A stretch of DNA of 64,000 nucleotides. Source: Bosea vestrisii (GTDB taxonomy: Bacteria; Pseudomonadota; Alphaproteobacteria; Rhizobiales; Beijerinckiaceae). The position numbers were made by a program, and so were the translations under genes. Where the stretch lies: the NCBI RefSeq assembly GCF_030144325.1, contig NZ_CP126307.1, positions 4,988,001 through 5,052,000 on the forward strand, read 5' to 3'. Of this stretch, positions 32,481 through 42,333 are shown piece by piece (the stretch's first letter is position 1; each line of letters starts with the position of its first letter). Below the pieces are notes generated by a model, which was given only the letters and a program-made list of their open reading frames with translations, made no database searches and was not told the DNA's origin.

Positions 32481-34652
32481 ATGAAATCGATCCGCTTCAA
32501 AGTGCTGGCGATGCTGGGGATCATCGCCACCGGCGCGGTCCTCTCCGTGGCCTTGAGCCTTTACGCGTTGTCGCGCTCCAGCGACCTCAACGCGCGCTCC
32601 GATATCCAGGGCGAGATCGCGCTGCTAACTGAGCGGATCAATACGCAGGTCTTCGCCGTGGTGATGGATTCCCGCGGCATCTACATGTCGAAGGATGCCA
32701 AGGAGGCCGAGGCCTTCGCCAAGCCGAAGGAGGCGCGCTTCCCGGCGATGCGCAAGCTCGCCGCCGATCTCGTCGCGCTGGTGCCCGCGGCAGAACGCGA
32801 GACCGCTCTCAAGCTGCAAAAATCGGTCGAGGAGTTCATCGCCTTCCGCGCCGAGCTGATTCGGCTCGGCCGCGAGGTTTCGACCGCAGCCGCCAACCAG
32901 CAGGGCAACAACGACCAAAACCGCGTCAATCGCAAGGCTTTGAACGATCAGCTGGTCGCTTTCGGCAAGCGCAACGAGGACGTCGGGAGCAGGCTCGCCG
33001 CCGAGGCGGCCGATTTCACGCGTCAGATCCAGTGGATTTTGCCTTCGGTGCTGCTCGGGGCGTTGATTGCCTCGATCGCGGCCGCAGTGCTGTTCGCGCA
33101 GCGCTCGATCACCCGCCCGCTGCTCGATCTCGGCGCCAGCATGAGCCGCCTCACCGCCGGCGAGACTGACATCGCGGTCCCGCACACCAAGCGGCAGGAT
33201 GAAATCGGCGACATGGCGCGTGCCGTCGCCGTGCTGCGCCAGAGCACCGAGCAGGTTGCGCTGCTGCAGGAGCAGGAGCGTGCCGCTTCGGCGGCGCGGA
33301 TCCGCTCGGCCGATGCGATGGCGTCTGTCGTCTCGGATGTCGGGGAGGTTGTCGCGGCTGCGGCGGCAGGCGATTTCTCGGCGAGGCTTCAGATCGAAGA
33401 TGCCGACGAGCAGATGCAGAAGTTGGTCGCCGGCATCAACGAGATCAATGCGGTGGTCGATTCGGCTACGACCGAGTTTGTCGACGTATTGCGGGCGCTG
33501 GCGACCGGAGACCTCACCCGGCAGGTGCCGACGGCCTACCATGGCCGCTTCGCCGAGCTGAAGGATGCGGTCAACGAGACGATAGAGCGTCTGGCCACGA
33601 CGGTTCGGACGATCCAGTCGACCGCTTCGGAGGTCGGCATGGCAGCGCGGGAGATCAACACGGGCGCCGACGATCTGTCGAAGCGGACCGAGGAACAGGC
33701 ATCGTCTCTGGAGGAAACCGCGGCGACGACGGAAGAACTGGCAGCCTCGGTGAAGGCTTCGGCGCAAGGCGCCCGCCAGGCGGCGGCGATCGCCGAGGAG
33801 GCGATGAAGGCGGCGCAGGACGGCGGCGCCATCGCCGGCGAAGCGGTTGCGGCCATGGCCCGGATCGAGCAGGCCTCGAAGAAGATCTCCGACATCATCC
33901 GGGTGATCGACGACATCGCCTTCCAGACCAATCTGCTGGCGCTCAACGCGGCGGTCGAGGCCGCCCGCGCCGGCGACGCCGGCAAGGGCTTCGCCGTCGT
34001 CGCCAGCGAGGTCCGCACGCTCGCCCAGCGCTCCAGCGAGGCCGCCAAGGACATTTCCGGTTTGATCTCCTCTTCGAACAGCGAGGTCGAGACCGGCGTC
34101 AAGCTGGTCCGCCGGGCCGGCGACTCGCTGGAGAAGATCCTGTCGGCCTCGCAGAAGGTCACCGGCACGATCCAGGAGATCTCTGCGGCCTCGGCCGAGC
34201 AGGCGCATGGCATCGACGAGATGAGCCAGGCGGTCGCCCATCTCGACGAGATGACACAGGCCAACGCAGCACTCGCCGAACAGAGCGCCGCCTCCGCTGG
34301 CGCACTCTCCGGCCGGATCGGCGAACTCAACACACTGGTCGCGAGCTTCCGGACAGACACCGGCACAGGCTTGGCCGCGCCAATCGCGGCAGCCCTGCCG
34401 ACCACGCGCTCGGCCGCCGTTGCTCCGGCGCGGCGCCTGCCGGCACGCGTCGCAGCCTCGCAGCGCCCGCCCGCGACTGCCAGCGAGACCGGCAGCCATG
34501 GCTCCGAGCCCGAACGGCTGCGCCAGCTCGCCGAGGCCGCTTTCGCCCAGCAGCAGACCGCGCCACGGCGCGAGCCGCGGCCCTCTGCCCCGATTCAACC
34601 CCGCAAGGCCGCCAACGGCCGCGCCGGCGATGATGGCTGGGAGGAGTTCTGA
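32481..34652 (+). CDS. Methyl-accepting chemotaxis protein
   Basis: The 723-residue product has a first membrane span at about residues 8-30, a periplasmic helical sensor region, a second span at about 190-210, and a HAMP domain with ITRPLLDLGASMSRL. A second HAMP-like segment, LATGDLTRQVP, lies near 345. The signalling hairpin carries the highly conserved tip IDDIAFQTNLLALNAAVEAA followed by GKGFAVVASEVRTLAQRS. The C-terminus is a long Ala/Pro/Arg-rich linker ending in GWEEF, a pentapeptide tether of the type that binds CheR. The stimulus cannot be predicted. The start at 32481 follows GAGTAGAAAC. No other che genes are in the window. Confidence 0.93.
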   Translation: MKSIRFKVLAMLGIIATGAVLSVALSLYALSRSSDLNARSDIQGEIALLTERINTQVFAVVMDSRGIYMSKDAKEAEAFAKPKEARFPAMRKLAADLVALVPAAERETALKLQKSVEEFIAFRAELIRLGREVSTAAANQQGNNDQNRVNRKALNDQLVAFGKRNEDVGSRLAAEAADFTRQIQWILPSVLLGALIASIAAAVLFAQRSITRPLLDLGASMSRLTAGETDIAVPHTKRQDEIGDMARAVAVLRQSTEQVALLQEQERAASAARIRSADAMASVVSDVGEVVAAAAAGDFSARLQIEDADEQMQKLVAGINEINAVVDSATTEFVDVLRALATGDLTRQVPTAYHGRFAELKDAVNETIERLATTVRTIQSTASEVGMAAREINTGADDLSKRTEEQASSLEETAATTEELAASVKASAQGARQAAAIAEEAMKAAQDGGAIAGEAVAAMARIEQASKKISDIIRVIDDIAFQTNLLALNAAVEAARAGDAGKGFAVVASEVRTLAQRSSEAAKDISGLISSSNSEVETGVKLVRRAGDSLEKILSASQKVTGTIQEISAASAEQAHGIDEMSQAVAHLDEMTQANAALAEQSAASAGALSGRIGELNTLVASFRTDTGTGLAAPIAAALPTTRSAAVAPARRLPARVAASQRPPATASETGSHGSEPERLRQLAEAAFAQQQTAPRREPRPSAPIQPRKAANGRAGDDGWEEF

Positions 34653-34658
34653 GGCTCG

Positions 34659-35081
34659 CTATGCCGACTGGCGGCTCGGGGGGGCGGCGGCAAGCATGGT
34701 TTTCGCCATCTGATCGTAAAGCTCGGTCCAGGCTGCTCTTGTCTGCACTGTGAAATCGCGCCCCAGCGACGTCTCCAGGGTCCAGAGCAGGGCGCTGCGG
34801 ACGGCCTCGTAATGCTCCGGCCGGACGCCATAATTGCGATGGCGCTCGCCCAGTCGCGCGAGCAGGACATTGAGGCCGCCGGGGTCGTTGAGCATGGCGA
34901 GCGCAACCGTCAGAGTTTCCATCAGCTTGGCCGCTTGGCCCTGGATATCGGTCTTGAAGAGCACCCGCGTGCTCGGCGTGGTGGTGAACAGCCGCTCATA
35001 GAACAGGCATGCGGTCTCGATCTTGCGCCGATGTAGCTGCGCGAAACTCGACCGGACCAGCGCGATATCCTGCGGCGTCAC
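34659..35081 (-). CDS. Single-domain bacterial globin
   Basis: The 140-residue product matches the globin domain of flavohaemoglobins and Vitreoscilla-type haemoglobins. VRSSFAQLHRRKIETACLFYERLF opens the fold; the proximal haem His lies in GERHRNYGVRPEHYEAV. There is no reductase domain. Such globins bind oxygen or NO. The start is taken as the GTG at 35081 because AAGGGAG lies just upstream; a longer frame would add about 19 unrelated residues. It is convergent with the chemoreceptor gene, with six bases between stops. Confidence 0.82.
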   Translation of the reverse strand: MTPQDIALVRSSFAQLHRRKIETACLFYERLFTTTPSTRVLFKTDIQGQAAKLMETLTVALAMLNDPGGLNVLLARLGERHRNYGVRPEHYEAVRSALLWTLETSLGRDFTVQTRAAWTELYDQMAKTMLAAAPPSRQSA

Positions 35082-35196
35082 GACCTTTCTCCCTTCAGCG
35101 TTGCAGCATGAGGGATCGTGCCGAAGATTCTCCGCCAACTTATGTAAAAACGCAACCTAGAGTTAGCGGAGTCTTGCGAGCGGGCAGCTGTCAACT

Positions 35197-36606
35197 CTAC
35201 GAGGCTTGCCCGCGGGCTCCCTTGGTCAGACCGAGCCGCTCGCGGGCGAACCAGCGCGCCAGCATCAGTACCGCGACGATCGCAAGGCCGGTCGCAAGCC
35301 CGATCCAGACGCCGACGCCGGCGAGCGGCGTGAGGAAGCCGAGCGCAGCCGAGAGCGGCAGGCCGATTCCCCAATAGCCCAAGCCGGCAAAGAGCATTGG
35401 CACGCGCGTATCGCGCAGGCCGCGCAGGATCGAGACGCCGACCACCTGCACGCCATCGACGATCTGAAAGATCGCCGCATAGAACAGGAACAATATGGCG
35501 AGCTGCGCCACCTCGGCGGCGCGCGGCTTGCCGGTGTCGAGGAACGGCACAACCAGCCAATGCGGGATCAGCAGCATCAACAGGGCGGTGAAGCACATGA
35601 AGGCGGTGGCGAGCGCGAGCGCCGTCGCACCGGCCCGGGCGATGCCCTCGCTGTCGCCGGCGCCGAAGGCGCGCCCGACCCTGACGGTTCCGGCCTGCCC
35701 GATGCCCATCGGCACCATGAAGCATAGCGAGGCGATCTGGATTGCGATCGCATGCGCTGCGAGCGAGGTCGGGCCGATCAGGCCCATCAGGAAGGCGGCG
35801 CCGTTGAAGATCCAGACCTCGAAGCCGACTGTGGTGCCGATCGGCAGGCCCATCCGCCAGAAGGCGCGATAGCGGCTCCAATCCGGCCGCCAGAACCGGC
35901 CGAACAGATGATAGCGCCGGAAGCGCCGGTCGAGCGAGACTACCATTGCGAGACCGGCGAACATCAGAGTTGAGGCCAGCGCCGTCGCCAGTCCCGATCC
36001 GGGCAGGCCGAGCGCCGGAAAGCCGAGCCGTCCGAACATCAGCACCCAGTTGGCGAAGGCGTTGAAGGCGACCGCGAAGAGCACGGTGACGAAGACCCAG
36101 AACGGCCGCTGCAGTGCTGCAAGGAAACCGCGCAGGACGAGATAGCAATAGAAGGGCAGGAGCCCCCATTGCAGCGTGTGCAGATAGGAGGCTGCGGCTG
36201 CCGCCAGCGCCGGATTCTGGCCCATCGCCTTGAGGATCGTCTCGGCCTGCCAGAGGCAGAGCCACATCGGCCCGGCCATGGTCGCCGCCACCCAGAATCC
36301 TTGGCGCACGGTGCGGCGCACGTCGCGAACTGAGTGCCGGTTCCGTCCGAGCTCGATCGCAACCATCGGTGCGACGGCTGCCATCACGCCGATGCCGAAG
36401 ATCAGGAAGGCCATGTAGAGATTGGAAGCGAGCGCGCCGGCCGCCAGCGAATCCGGGCCGAGGTGGCCCATCATCACGACGTCGGTCGCCGTCATCGCCG
36501 TCTGCGCGACATTGGTCAGCACCATCGGCCAGCTCAGCGCCAGCATGGCCTTGACCTCGGTGAGCCAGGGGCTCGCCGACCGATAGGGGAGCGCGATCTG
36601 CGACAT
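35197..36606 (-). CDS. MATE family efflux transporter
   Basis: The 469-residue product has 12 membrane spans in two MatE halves. AMLALSWPMVLTNVAQTAM and TDVVMMGHLGPDSLAAGALA at the N-terminus, and MGLPIGTTVGFEVWIFN with LAAHAIAIQIASLCFMVPMG in the second half, are the family motifs. The protein would export drugs or cationic metabolites in exchange for sodium or protons. No neighbour suggests a specific substrate. Confidence 0.92.
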   Translation of the reverse strand: MSQIALPYRSASPWLTEVKAMLALSWPMVLTNVAQTAMTATDVVMMGHLGPDSLAAGALASNLYMAFLIFGIGVMAAVAPMVAIELGRNRHSVRDVRRTVRQGFWVAATMAGPMWLCLWQAETILKAMGQNPALAAAAASYLHTLQWGLLPFYCYLVLRGFLAALQRPFWVFVTVLFAVAFNAFANWVLMFGRLGFPALGLPGSGLATALASTLMFAGLAMVVSLDRRFRRYHLFGRFWRPDWSRYRAFWRMGLPIGTTVGFEVWIFNGAAFLMGLIGPTSLAAHAIAIQIASLCFMVPMGIGQAGTVRVGRAFGAGDSEGIARAGATALALATAFMCFTALLMLLIPHWLVVPFLDTGKPRAAEVAQLAILFLFYAAIFQIVDGVQVVGVSILRGLRDTRVPMLFAGLGYWGIGLPLSAALGFLTPLAGVGVWIGLATGLAIVAVLMLARWFARERLGLTKGARGQAS

Positions 36607-36791
36607 CGCTGCCTTTTATCTGGGCAGATTGCTCCTTCACAGTCCTTGTCGCGCCGGGGCGAGCCGCGCCCTGCGCGGGGCGCGCTGCCGGTCCGCGCGG
36701 CCACGCTGATTCTGCCTCTTGCGCGTGCGGCCCGGTTCCTGCCTGCTGCGCATCGGGACCAATCCATGCCTGCCTGCGGAGAGCCGACGAG

Positions 36792-38021
36792 ATGAGCACC
36801 AACCTGCGGATTGATGGGGAGCGTCTCGTATCGCGACTGGCGGCCCTGTCGAAGATCGGCGCGACGCCGGAAGGGGGCTGTCGGCGGCTGGCGCTGACCG
36901 ACGAGGACAAAGAGGGCCGCGACTGGCTGGTCGGCCAGCTCAACGCGCTCGGCCTCGACGTTCGCGTCGATGCGATCGGCAACATCGTCGGCATCCTGAA
37001 AGGCCTGGAAGACGGGCCGGCGGTGATCATGGGCTCGCATATCGACACCGTCGGCACCGGCGGCCGCTTCGACGGCGCACTCGGCGTCATCGGCGGCGTC
37101 GAGGTGCTGGCGGCTTTGCGCGATGCCGGGCTGACTCCCAAGCGCGACATGGCGGTGATCGCCTTCACCAATGAGGAAGGCGCCCGCTTCCATCCCGACA
37201 TGCTCGGCTCCTATGTCTGGGCCGGCGGGATGAGCGTCGCTGCCGCCCATGCCGAGAAGGACGCCGACGGCGCCGTGCTCGGGACCGAGTTGACGCGCAT
37301 CGGCTATCATGGGCCGGAGCAGCCGGGCTTCCTGCCGGCGCATGCCTATCTCGAACTGCATATCGAGCAGGGGCCGGTGCTCGAGAGCGAAGGCGGTGGG
37401 CTCGGCGCCGTCACCGGCATCCAGGCGATCTGCTGGCTCGAGCTGACCCTGACAGGGCGGCCGAGCCATGCCGGCACCACGCCGATGCGCTACCGCAAGG
37501 ATCCCGGCCTCGCCGCGGCGCGGATCAACATCTTCGCCAATGAGCTGACCAAGACGATTCCGGGCCAGCTCGCCAATTCCGGCGTGATCCGCACCCGGCC
37601 CGGCAACGTCAACGTGGTGCCGGAAACCGTGGTGATGACGCTCGACCTGCGCAATCCGCTGGACGCGCCTTTGGCCGAGGCCGAGGCTGCGGTGCGCAAA
37701 TTCTGCGCCGAACTGTCGGCGCGCGACGACATCGCCATCAGTTTCCGCGACCTTGCCCGCTTCCCGGCGACGCCTTTCGCCGAGGAATTGATCGCCAGCG
37801 TCGAGGCGAGCGCCGCCGAATTCGGCCTGCCGATCCGCCGGATGATCTCGGGCGCCGGCCACGATGCTCAGATGATGTCGCGCCTTTGCCCGACGGCGAT
37901 GGTCTTCATCCCCTCGATCGGCGGGCTCTCGCACAATCCGGCCGAACTCAGCAGCGATGACTACATGGTCGCCGGCGCCAATATCCTGCTCAGCGCCGCC
38001 TGGCGCGCAGCCAACGCCTGA
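36792..38021 (+). CDS. M20-family carbamoylase/hydantoinase-type amidohydrolase
   Basis: The 409-residue product is a di-zinc hydrolase of the N-carbamoyl-L-amino-acid hydrolase, allantoate and ureidoglycine amidohydrolase group. Metal ligands are visible as His83 and Asp94 (GSHIDTVGTGGRFDGA), Glu129 (TNEEGARF), His190 (LELHIEQGP) and His381 (GLSHNPAE). It removes the carbamoyl group of an N-carbamoyl amino acid, usually the L form, giving ammonia, CO2 and the amino acid. It begins the long catabolic region and is followed after 14 bases by an amidase gene. The exact substrate is not settled: allantoate and beta-ureidopropionate relatives look similar. Confidence 0.9.
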   Translation: MSTNLRIDGERLVSRLAALSKIGATPEGGCRRLALTDEDKEGRDWLVGQLNALGLDVRVDAIGNIVGILKGLEDGPAVIMGSHIDTVGTGGRFDGALGVIGGVEVLAALRDAGLTPKRDMAVIAFTNEEGARFHPDMLGSYVWAGGMSVAAAHAEKDADGAVLGTELTRIGYHGPEQPGFLPAHAYLELHIEQGPVLESEGGGLGAVTGIQAICWLELTLTGRPSHAGTTPMRYRKDPGLAAARINIFANELTKTIPGQLANSGVIRTRPGNVNVVPETVVMTLDLRNPLDAPLAEAEAAVRKFCAELSARDDIAISFRDLARFPATPFAEELIASVEASAAEFGLPIRRMISGAGHDAQMMSRLCPTAMVFIPSIGGLSHNPAELSSDDYMVAGANILLSAAWRAANA

Positions 38022-38035
38022 CGGAGATCTTGTCG

Positions 38036-39449
38036 ATGACCGCTATCGCTTCGCTGTCCGCCGCCGAGCTCGGCGCGCTCTACGCCGCTCGTGAAATCTC
38101 CCCGGTCGAGGCCGCGAGGGATGCGCTCGCTCGCATCGACCGTTACGAGCCGGAGGTGAATGCCTTCGTCGTGCGTGACGAGAGCGTGACGATCGCCATG
38201 GCGCAGGCCTCCGAAGCGCGTTGGCTGAAAGGCGAGGCGCTTGGCCCGCTCGACGGCGTGCCGGTGACGATCAAGGACAATCTCGGTGTTGCCGGCTGGC
38301 CGATGCGGCGGGGGTTCGGCCGTGGCTTCCGACGCGCCGTATCAGCAGGACGCGCCGGCGACCGCTCGGCTGCGTGAGGCGGGCTGTGTCTTCCTCGGCA
38401 AGACGACCATGCCGGAATATGGCTGGAAGGGCGTCGGCGATTCGCCGTTCTCCGGCATCACCCGCAATCCCTGGGATATCTCGACCGGGCCGGGCGGTTC
38501 CTCTTCGGGGGCGGCCGTCGCCGCGGCGCTCAATCTCGGTTGCATCCATCTCGGCACCGATGGCGCCGGCTCGGTCCGCATTCCCGCTGCCTTCTGCGGC
38601 GTCTTCGGCCTGAAGCCGACCTATGGCCGCGTGCCGGCCTGGCCCGCCTCGGTGATGGGTTTTCTGGCCCATCTCGGTCCGCTGACCCGCACCGTGCGCG
38701 ATGCCGCCCTCGCCATGAATGCGATCGGCCGTCCCGATGCACGCGACATGACGGCCTTCAAGGATGCCCCGCCCGATTTCACGGCAGAGCTGGACCGCGG
38801 TGTGCGCGGCTTGCGCGTCGCCTGGTCGCCTCGCCTCGGCGGCGACGTTCCGGTCGATCCGGAGATCGCGGCCCTGACGCATGCGGCGGCGCTGACCTTC
38901 CGCGAGCTCGGCGCCACCGTCGAGGAGGTCGACCCCGGCTTCGACGATCCGATCGCGACGCTGATGACGCTCTGGGCGGCCGGTGCGGCGCTGGCGCTGC
39001 GCAGCGCCGACGCTGCGGCGCGTGCGCAAATGGATCCCGGTCTCGTTGCGGTCGCTGAAACGGGCGAACGAATCGACGGCGCGAGCTATGTCGATGCCCT
39101 GCTGAACCAGCGCAATGGGCTCGCCTACCAGATGGCGCAATTCCATGAGCGCTTCGATCTCCTGCTCACGCCGACGCTGCCGTTGCCGGCCTTCGCGGTC
39201 GGCCGCAATACGCCCGAGCTCGGCGCCTATGGCGAGGATTGGACGCGCTGGACGCCCCTCACTTATCCATTCAACATCACCCAGCAGCCGGCCGCCTCGG
39301 TGCCGTGCGGACTGACCTCTGCCGGCTTGCCGGCCGCGCTGCAGATCATCGGGGCTTTCGGCAACGATCTGCTCGTCATGCAGGCGGCTGCAGCTTTCGA
39401 GGCTGCGAGGCCCTTTGTTCGCGTGGACGCGCCGATCAAATCGATTTAG
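38036..39449 (+). pseudogene. Amidase (amidase signature family), frameshifted by one extra G
   Basis: The corrected product would be about 471 residues. The first part contains GVPVTIKDNLGVAGWP with catalytic Lys80. In the run of five G at 38310-38314 one G is surplus; the second frame continues with SAVASDAPYQQDAPA. It has GPGGSSSGAAVAAAL (cis-Ser at about 155) and GTDGAGSVRIPAAFCG (nucleophile Ser at about 179), so the Ser-cisSer-Lys triad is complete. The family hydrolyses amides and includes GatA and urea-amide hydrolases. ATG 38036 is chosen because GGAG lies nine bases upstream. With intact motifs on both sides, a sequencing error is likely. Confidence 0.82.
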
Positions 39450-39672
39450 TTCCCTGAGCGCAATTTTCTGCGGCGGTCGGATGGCTTCGGGCGTCATTTG
39501 CTTGCAAACGATAAGGTGAGCCGCAAACAGGTTCCGTCTGGCACGAACCCTGCAGGGTCACTTCTTGTCGTAGCGACCCGTCAAGCGTGTTGTCAGGTGC
39601 GGATTTTTCTGCCCACACTCTAGGCAAGGTCGCCCGATCAGAGGCCGCCGCCGCTTCAGGGGAGAGCACAAG

Positions 39673-41271
39673 ATGGACCGCAGGAATTTTCTGAAGACCG
39701 CCGCCGGAACCGGCGTTCTGGCAGCGACCGGCGGTCTCGCCATGCCGGCGCTCTCGCAAGGCGCCGCGGCCAAGACGCTGCGCTTCGTGCCACAGGCCAA
39801 TCTCGCCAATTTCGACCCGATTTGGGGAACGCAATACGTCGTCCGCAATGCCGCAGCATTGGTCTGGGACACGCTCTACGGCATCGATTCGAAGTTCCAG
39901 CCGCAGCGCCAGATGGTCGAGGGCGAGGAGGTCTCCTCCGACGGCCTGACCTGGACCTTCAAGCTGCGCCCCGGCCTCAAATTCCATGACGGCACGCCGG
40001 TGCTCGCCAAGGACGTGGTGCAGAGCCTGAAGCGCTGGCAGGCCCGGGATCCGATGGGCCTGATGATCAAGGCGATCGAGAACGATCTCTCCGCGGTCGA
40101 CGACCGCAGCTGGAAATGGCAGCTGAAGCAGCCCTTCCCGAAGATGCTGCTGGCGCTCGCCAAGAACAATGCGCCGTGCTCCTTCATCATGCCGGAGCGC
40201 ATCGCCAAGACCGACCCGTTCACGCAGATCACCGAATATGTCGGCTCCGGGCCGATGAAGTTCGCCCGCAGTGAATGGGTGCCGGGCGCCAAGGCCGCCT
40301 TCGAGAAGTTCGCTGATTACGTGCCGCGCTCCGAGCCGGCCGACTGGCTCGCTGGCGGCAAGAAGATGCTGATCGACCGGATCGAGTGGGTGATCATCCC
40401 GGATGCCGCAACTGCTGCGGCCGCGCTGCAGAGCGGCGAGGTCGACTGGTGGGAAACCCCGCTTTCCGATCTCGTGCCGGTTCTCAAGGCTCACAAGGAC
40501 ATCAACGTCGATATCGGTGATCCGCTCGGCAATATCGGCGCTTTCCGCATGAACCACCTGCACCCGCCCTTCAACAATCTGAAGGTGCGCCAGGCGGTGC
40601 TGACGGCGATGAACCAGGAAGATTTCATGCGCTCGATCGTCGGCGACGACGACAAGCTCTGGAAGCCGCTGCCCGGCTTCTTCACTCCCGGCACGCCGCT
40701 CTACACCGAAGCCGGCGGCGACATGCTGAAGATGAAGAATGTCGCAGCCGCCAAGAAGCTCATCGCCGAGTCCGGCTATAATGGCGAGCCGGTGGTCTGC
40801 GTCGTGGCGCAGGACATGTCGGCCACCAAGTCGATGGGCGACGTCACCGCCGAACTGCTCAAGAGCATTGGCCTGAAGGTCGATTTCGTCGCCACCGACT
40901 GGGGTACGGTCGGTGCGAGGCGTGCCCAGAAGACCCCGCCGAGCCAGGGCGGCTGGAGCATGTTCCACACCTGGCACGCCGGCGCGGACTGCATCAACCC
41001 CTCCTCCTACACAGCGATCCGCGCCAATGGCGACAAGGCCTGGTTCGGCTGGCCGGACGTGCCGGCGGTCGAGACCGAGGTCACCAACTGGTTCAACGCC
41101 AAGGATCAGGCCGAGGAGAAGGCGGCGATGGACCGCCTCAACAAGGCCGCCGTCGAGAATGTCGTCTATGCGCCGACCGGCTTCTATCTCGGCTACCAGG
41201 CCTGGCGGAAGAACGTCACCGGGGTAACCAGCGGCCCGCTGCCCTTCTTCTGGAACGTCGCGAAGGGCTGA
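39673..41271 (+). CDS. ABC importer substrate-binding protein, peptide/opine type (family 5)
   Basis: The 532-residue product starts with a twin-arginine signal, MDRRNFLKTAAGTGV, cleaved after about residue 30 (SQGAAAK). The mature part is a family 5 binding protein, with LRPGLKFHDGTPVLAKDVV, GSGPMKFARSEWVPG and VRQAVLTAMNQEDFMRSI. It captures a peptide or amino-acid derivative in the periplasm for the two permeases downstream. The 223-base leader contains a small palindrome TTTGCTTGCAAA (39497-39508), a possible operator. No ATPase gene is next to this group. Confidence 0.9.
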   Translation: MDRRNFLKTAAGTGVLAATGGLAMPALSQGAAAKTLRFVPQANLANFDPIWGTQYVVRNAAALVWDTLYGIDSKFQPQRQMVEGEEVSSDGLTWTFKLRPGLKFHDGTPVLAKDVVQSLKRWQARDPMGLMIKAIENDLSAVDDRSWKWQLKQPFPKMLLALAKNNAPCSFIMPERIAKTDPFTQITEYVGSGPMKFARSEWVPGAKAAFEKFADYVPRSEPADWLAGGKKMLIDRIEWVIIPDAATAAAALQSGEVDWWETPLSDLVPVLKAHKDINVDIGDPLGNIGAFRMNHLHPPFNNLKVRQAVLTAMNQEDFMRSIVGDDDKLWKPLPGFFTPGTPLYTEAGGDMLKMKNVAAAKKLIAESGYNGEPVVCVVAQDMSATKSMGDVTAELLKSIGLKVDFVATDWGTVGARRAQKTPPSQGGWSMFHTWHAGADCINPSSYTAIRANGDKAWFGWPDVPAVETEVTNWFNAKDQAEEKAAMDRLNKAAVENVVYAPTGFYLGYQAWRKNVTGVTSGPLPFFWNVAKG

Positions 41272-41287
41272 GACCAGAGCAAGCCTT

Positions 41288-41311
41288 GCGTCCCGGCTTT
41301 TGCCGGGACGC
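41288..41311 (+). promoter_or_regulatory. Ten-base-stem hairpin after the binding-protein gene
   Basis: GCGTCCCGGC, four T, and GCCGGGACGC form a perfect stem-loop 17 bases after the stop. It lies just before a larger palindrome. It likely stabilises the binding-protein part of the transcript or reduces read-through. Confidence 0.6.
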
Positions 41312-41326
41312 GGCCCAGATCACGCC

Positions 41327-41366
41327 CGCCGGGCCTTTCGGGATCGCGATCCCGAAAGGCCCGGCG
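41327..41366. promoter_or_regulatory. Perfect 40-base palindrome between binding-protein and permease genes
   Basis: The arms 41327-41346 and 41347-41366 are exact complements with no central gap; the left arm starts CGCCGGGCCTTTCGGGATCG. As RNA it would fold into a very stable stem. In many ABC operons such hairpins make the binding protein more abundant than the permeases. Confidence 0.7.
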
Positions 41367-41391
41367 CCAGCAGCGGCAACTCAGGATTTCG

Positions 41392-42333
41392 ATGCTCGCA
41401 TTCATCATCAGACGCATTATCACGACGATCCCCGTCATGGCTTTCGTGGCGCTGTTCGTCTTCTCGCTTCTCTATATCGCGCCGGGCGATCCGGCGGCCG
41501 TGATCGCCGGCGACCAGGCGTCGCCCGCCGATGTCGAGCGCATCCGCCAGAGCCTGGGGCTCGACCGGCCCTATCTCGTCCGCTTCGGTGAATGGTTCTT
41601 CCGGGTGTTGCAGGGCGATCTCGGCACCTCGATCTTCACCTCGCTGCCGGTGACGCAGCTGATCGCCCAGCGCATCGAACCGACATTGTCGCTGATGGTG
41701 CTGACGCTGATCCTGGCGGTTTCGATCGCCGTTCCGCTCGGCGTGGTCGCGGCCTGGAAGGCTGGCACCTGGGTCGATCGCGCCGTGGTCGGCTTCGCGG
41801 TCTTCGGCTTCTCGGTCCCGGTCTTCGTGATCGGTTACCTGCTCGCCTACGTCTTCGCGCTCAAGCTCGATTGGGTGCCGGTGCAGGGCTACACGCCGAT
41901 CGCGCAGGGCATCTGGCCCTGGTTCAAGAACCTGATCCTGCCGTCGATCACGCTGGGGACGGTCTATATCGCGCTGATCGCGCGCATCACCCGCGCGACC
42001 ATGCTCGAAGTGCTGCAGCAGGACTATGTCCGCACCGCCCAGGCCAAGGGCGTCAGCAACCGTGACGTGCTCTTCCTGCATTCGCTGAAGAACGCAGCGG
42101 TGCCGGTCGTCACCATCATCGGCATCGGCGTCGCGCTGCTGATCGGCGGCGCCGTCGTCACCGAGAGCGTCTTCGCCATTCCGGGGCTCGGCCGGCTGAC
42201 GCTCGATGCGATCCTGCGCCGCGACTACCCGGTCATCCAGGGCGTCGTGCTGATCTTCTCATTCGTCTACGTGCTGGTGAACCTGGCCGTCGACCTGATC
42301 TACACCCTCGTCGATCCGAGGATACGCTATTGA
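41392..42333 (+). CDS. ABC importer permease, DppB type
   Basis: The 313-residue product has six membrane spans. The N-terminal IRRIITTIPVMAFVALFVFSLLYIAPGDPA segment and the EAA-type loop DYVRTAQAKGVSNRDVLFLHSLKNA are typical of the peptide/nickel permease family. It pairs with the next gene to form the channel of the importer served by the upstream binding protein. Confidence 0.9.
   Translation: MLAFIIRRIITTIPVMAFVALFVFSLLYIAPGDPAAVIAGDQASPADVERIRQSLGLDRPYLVRFGEWFFRVLQGDLGTSIFTSLPVTQLIAQRIEPTLSLMVLTLILAVSIAVPLGVVAAWKAGTWVDRAVVGFAVFGFSVPVFVIGYLLAYVFALKLDWVPVQGYTPIAQGIWPWFKNLILPSITLGTVYIALIARITRATMLEVLQQDYVRTAQAKGVSNRDVLFLHSLKNAAVPVVTIIGIGVALLIGGAVVTESVFAIPGLGRLTLDAILRRDYPVIQGVVLIFSFVYVLVNLAVDLIYTLVDPRIRY

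Noticed and set aside
32625..34598. 657-codon minus-strand frame over the chemoreceptor gene
   Set aside because: Antisense to a convincing chemoreceptor gene; Arg/Asp/Gly/Leu-rich with no recognisable domain.
37490..37738. Small frames inside the carbamoylase and similar genes
   Set aside because: They overlap certain genes entirely, have no ribosome sites and show shadow composition.
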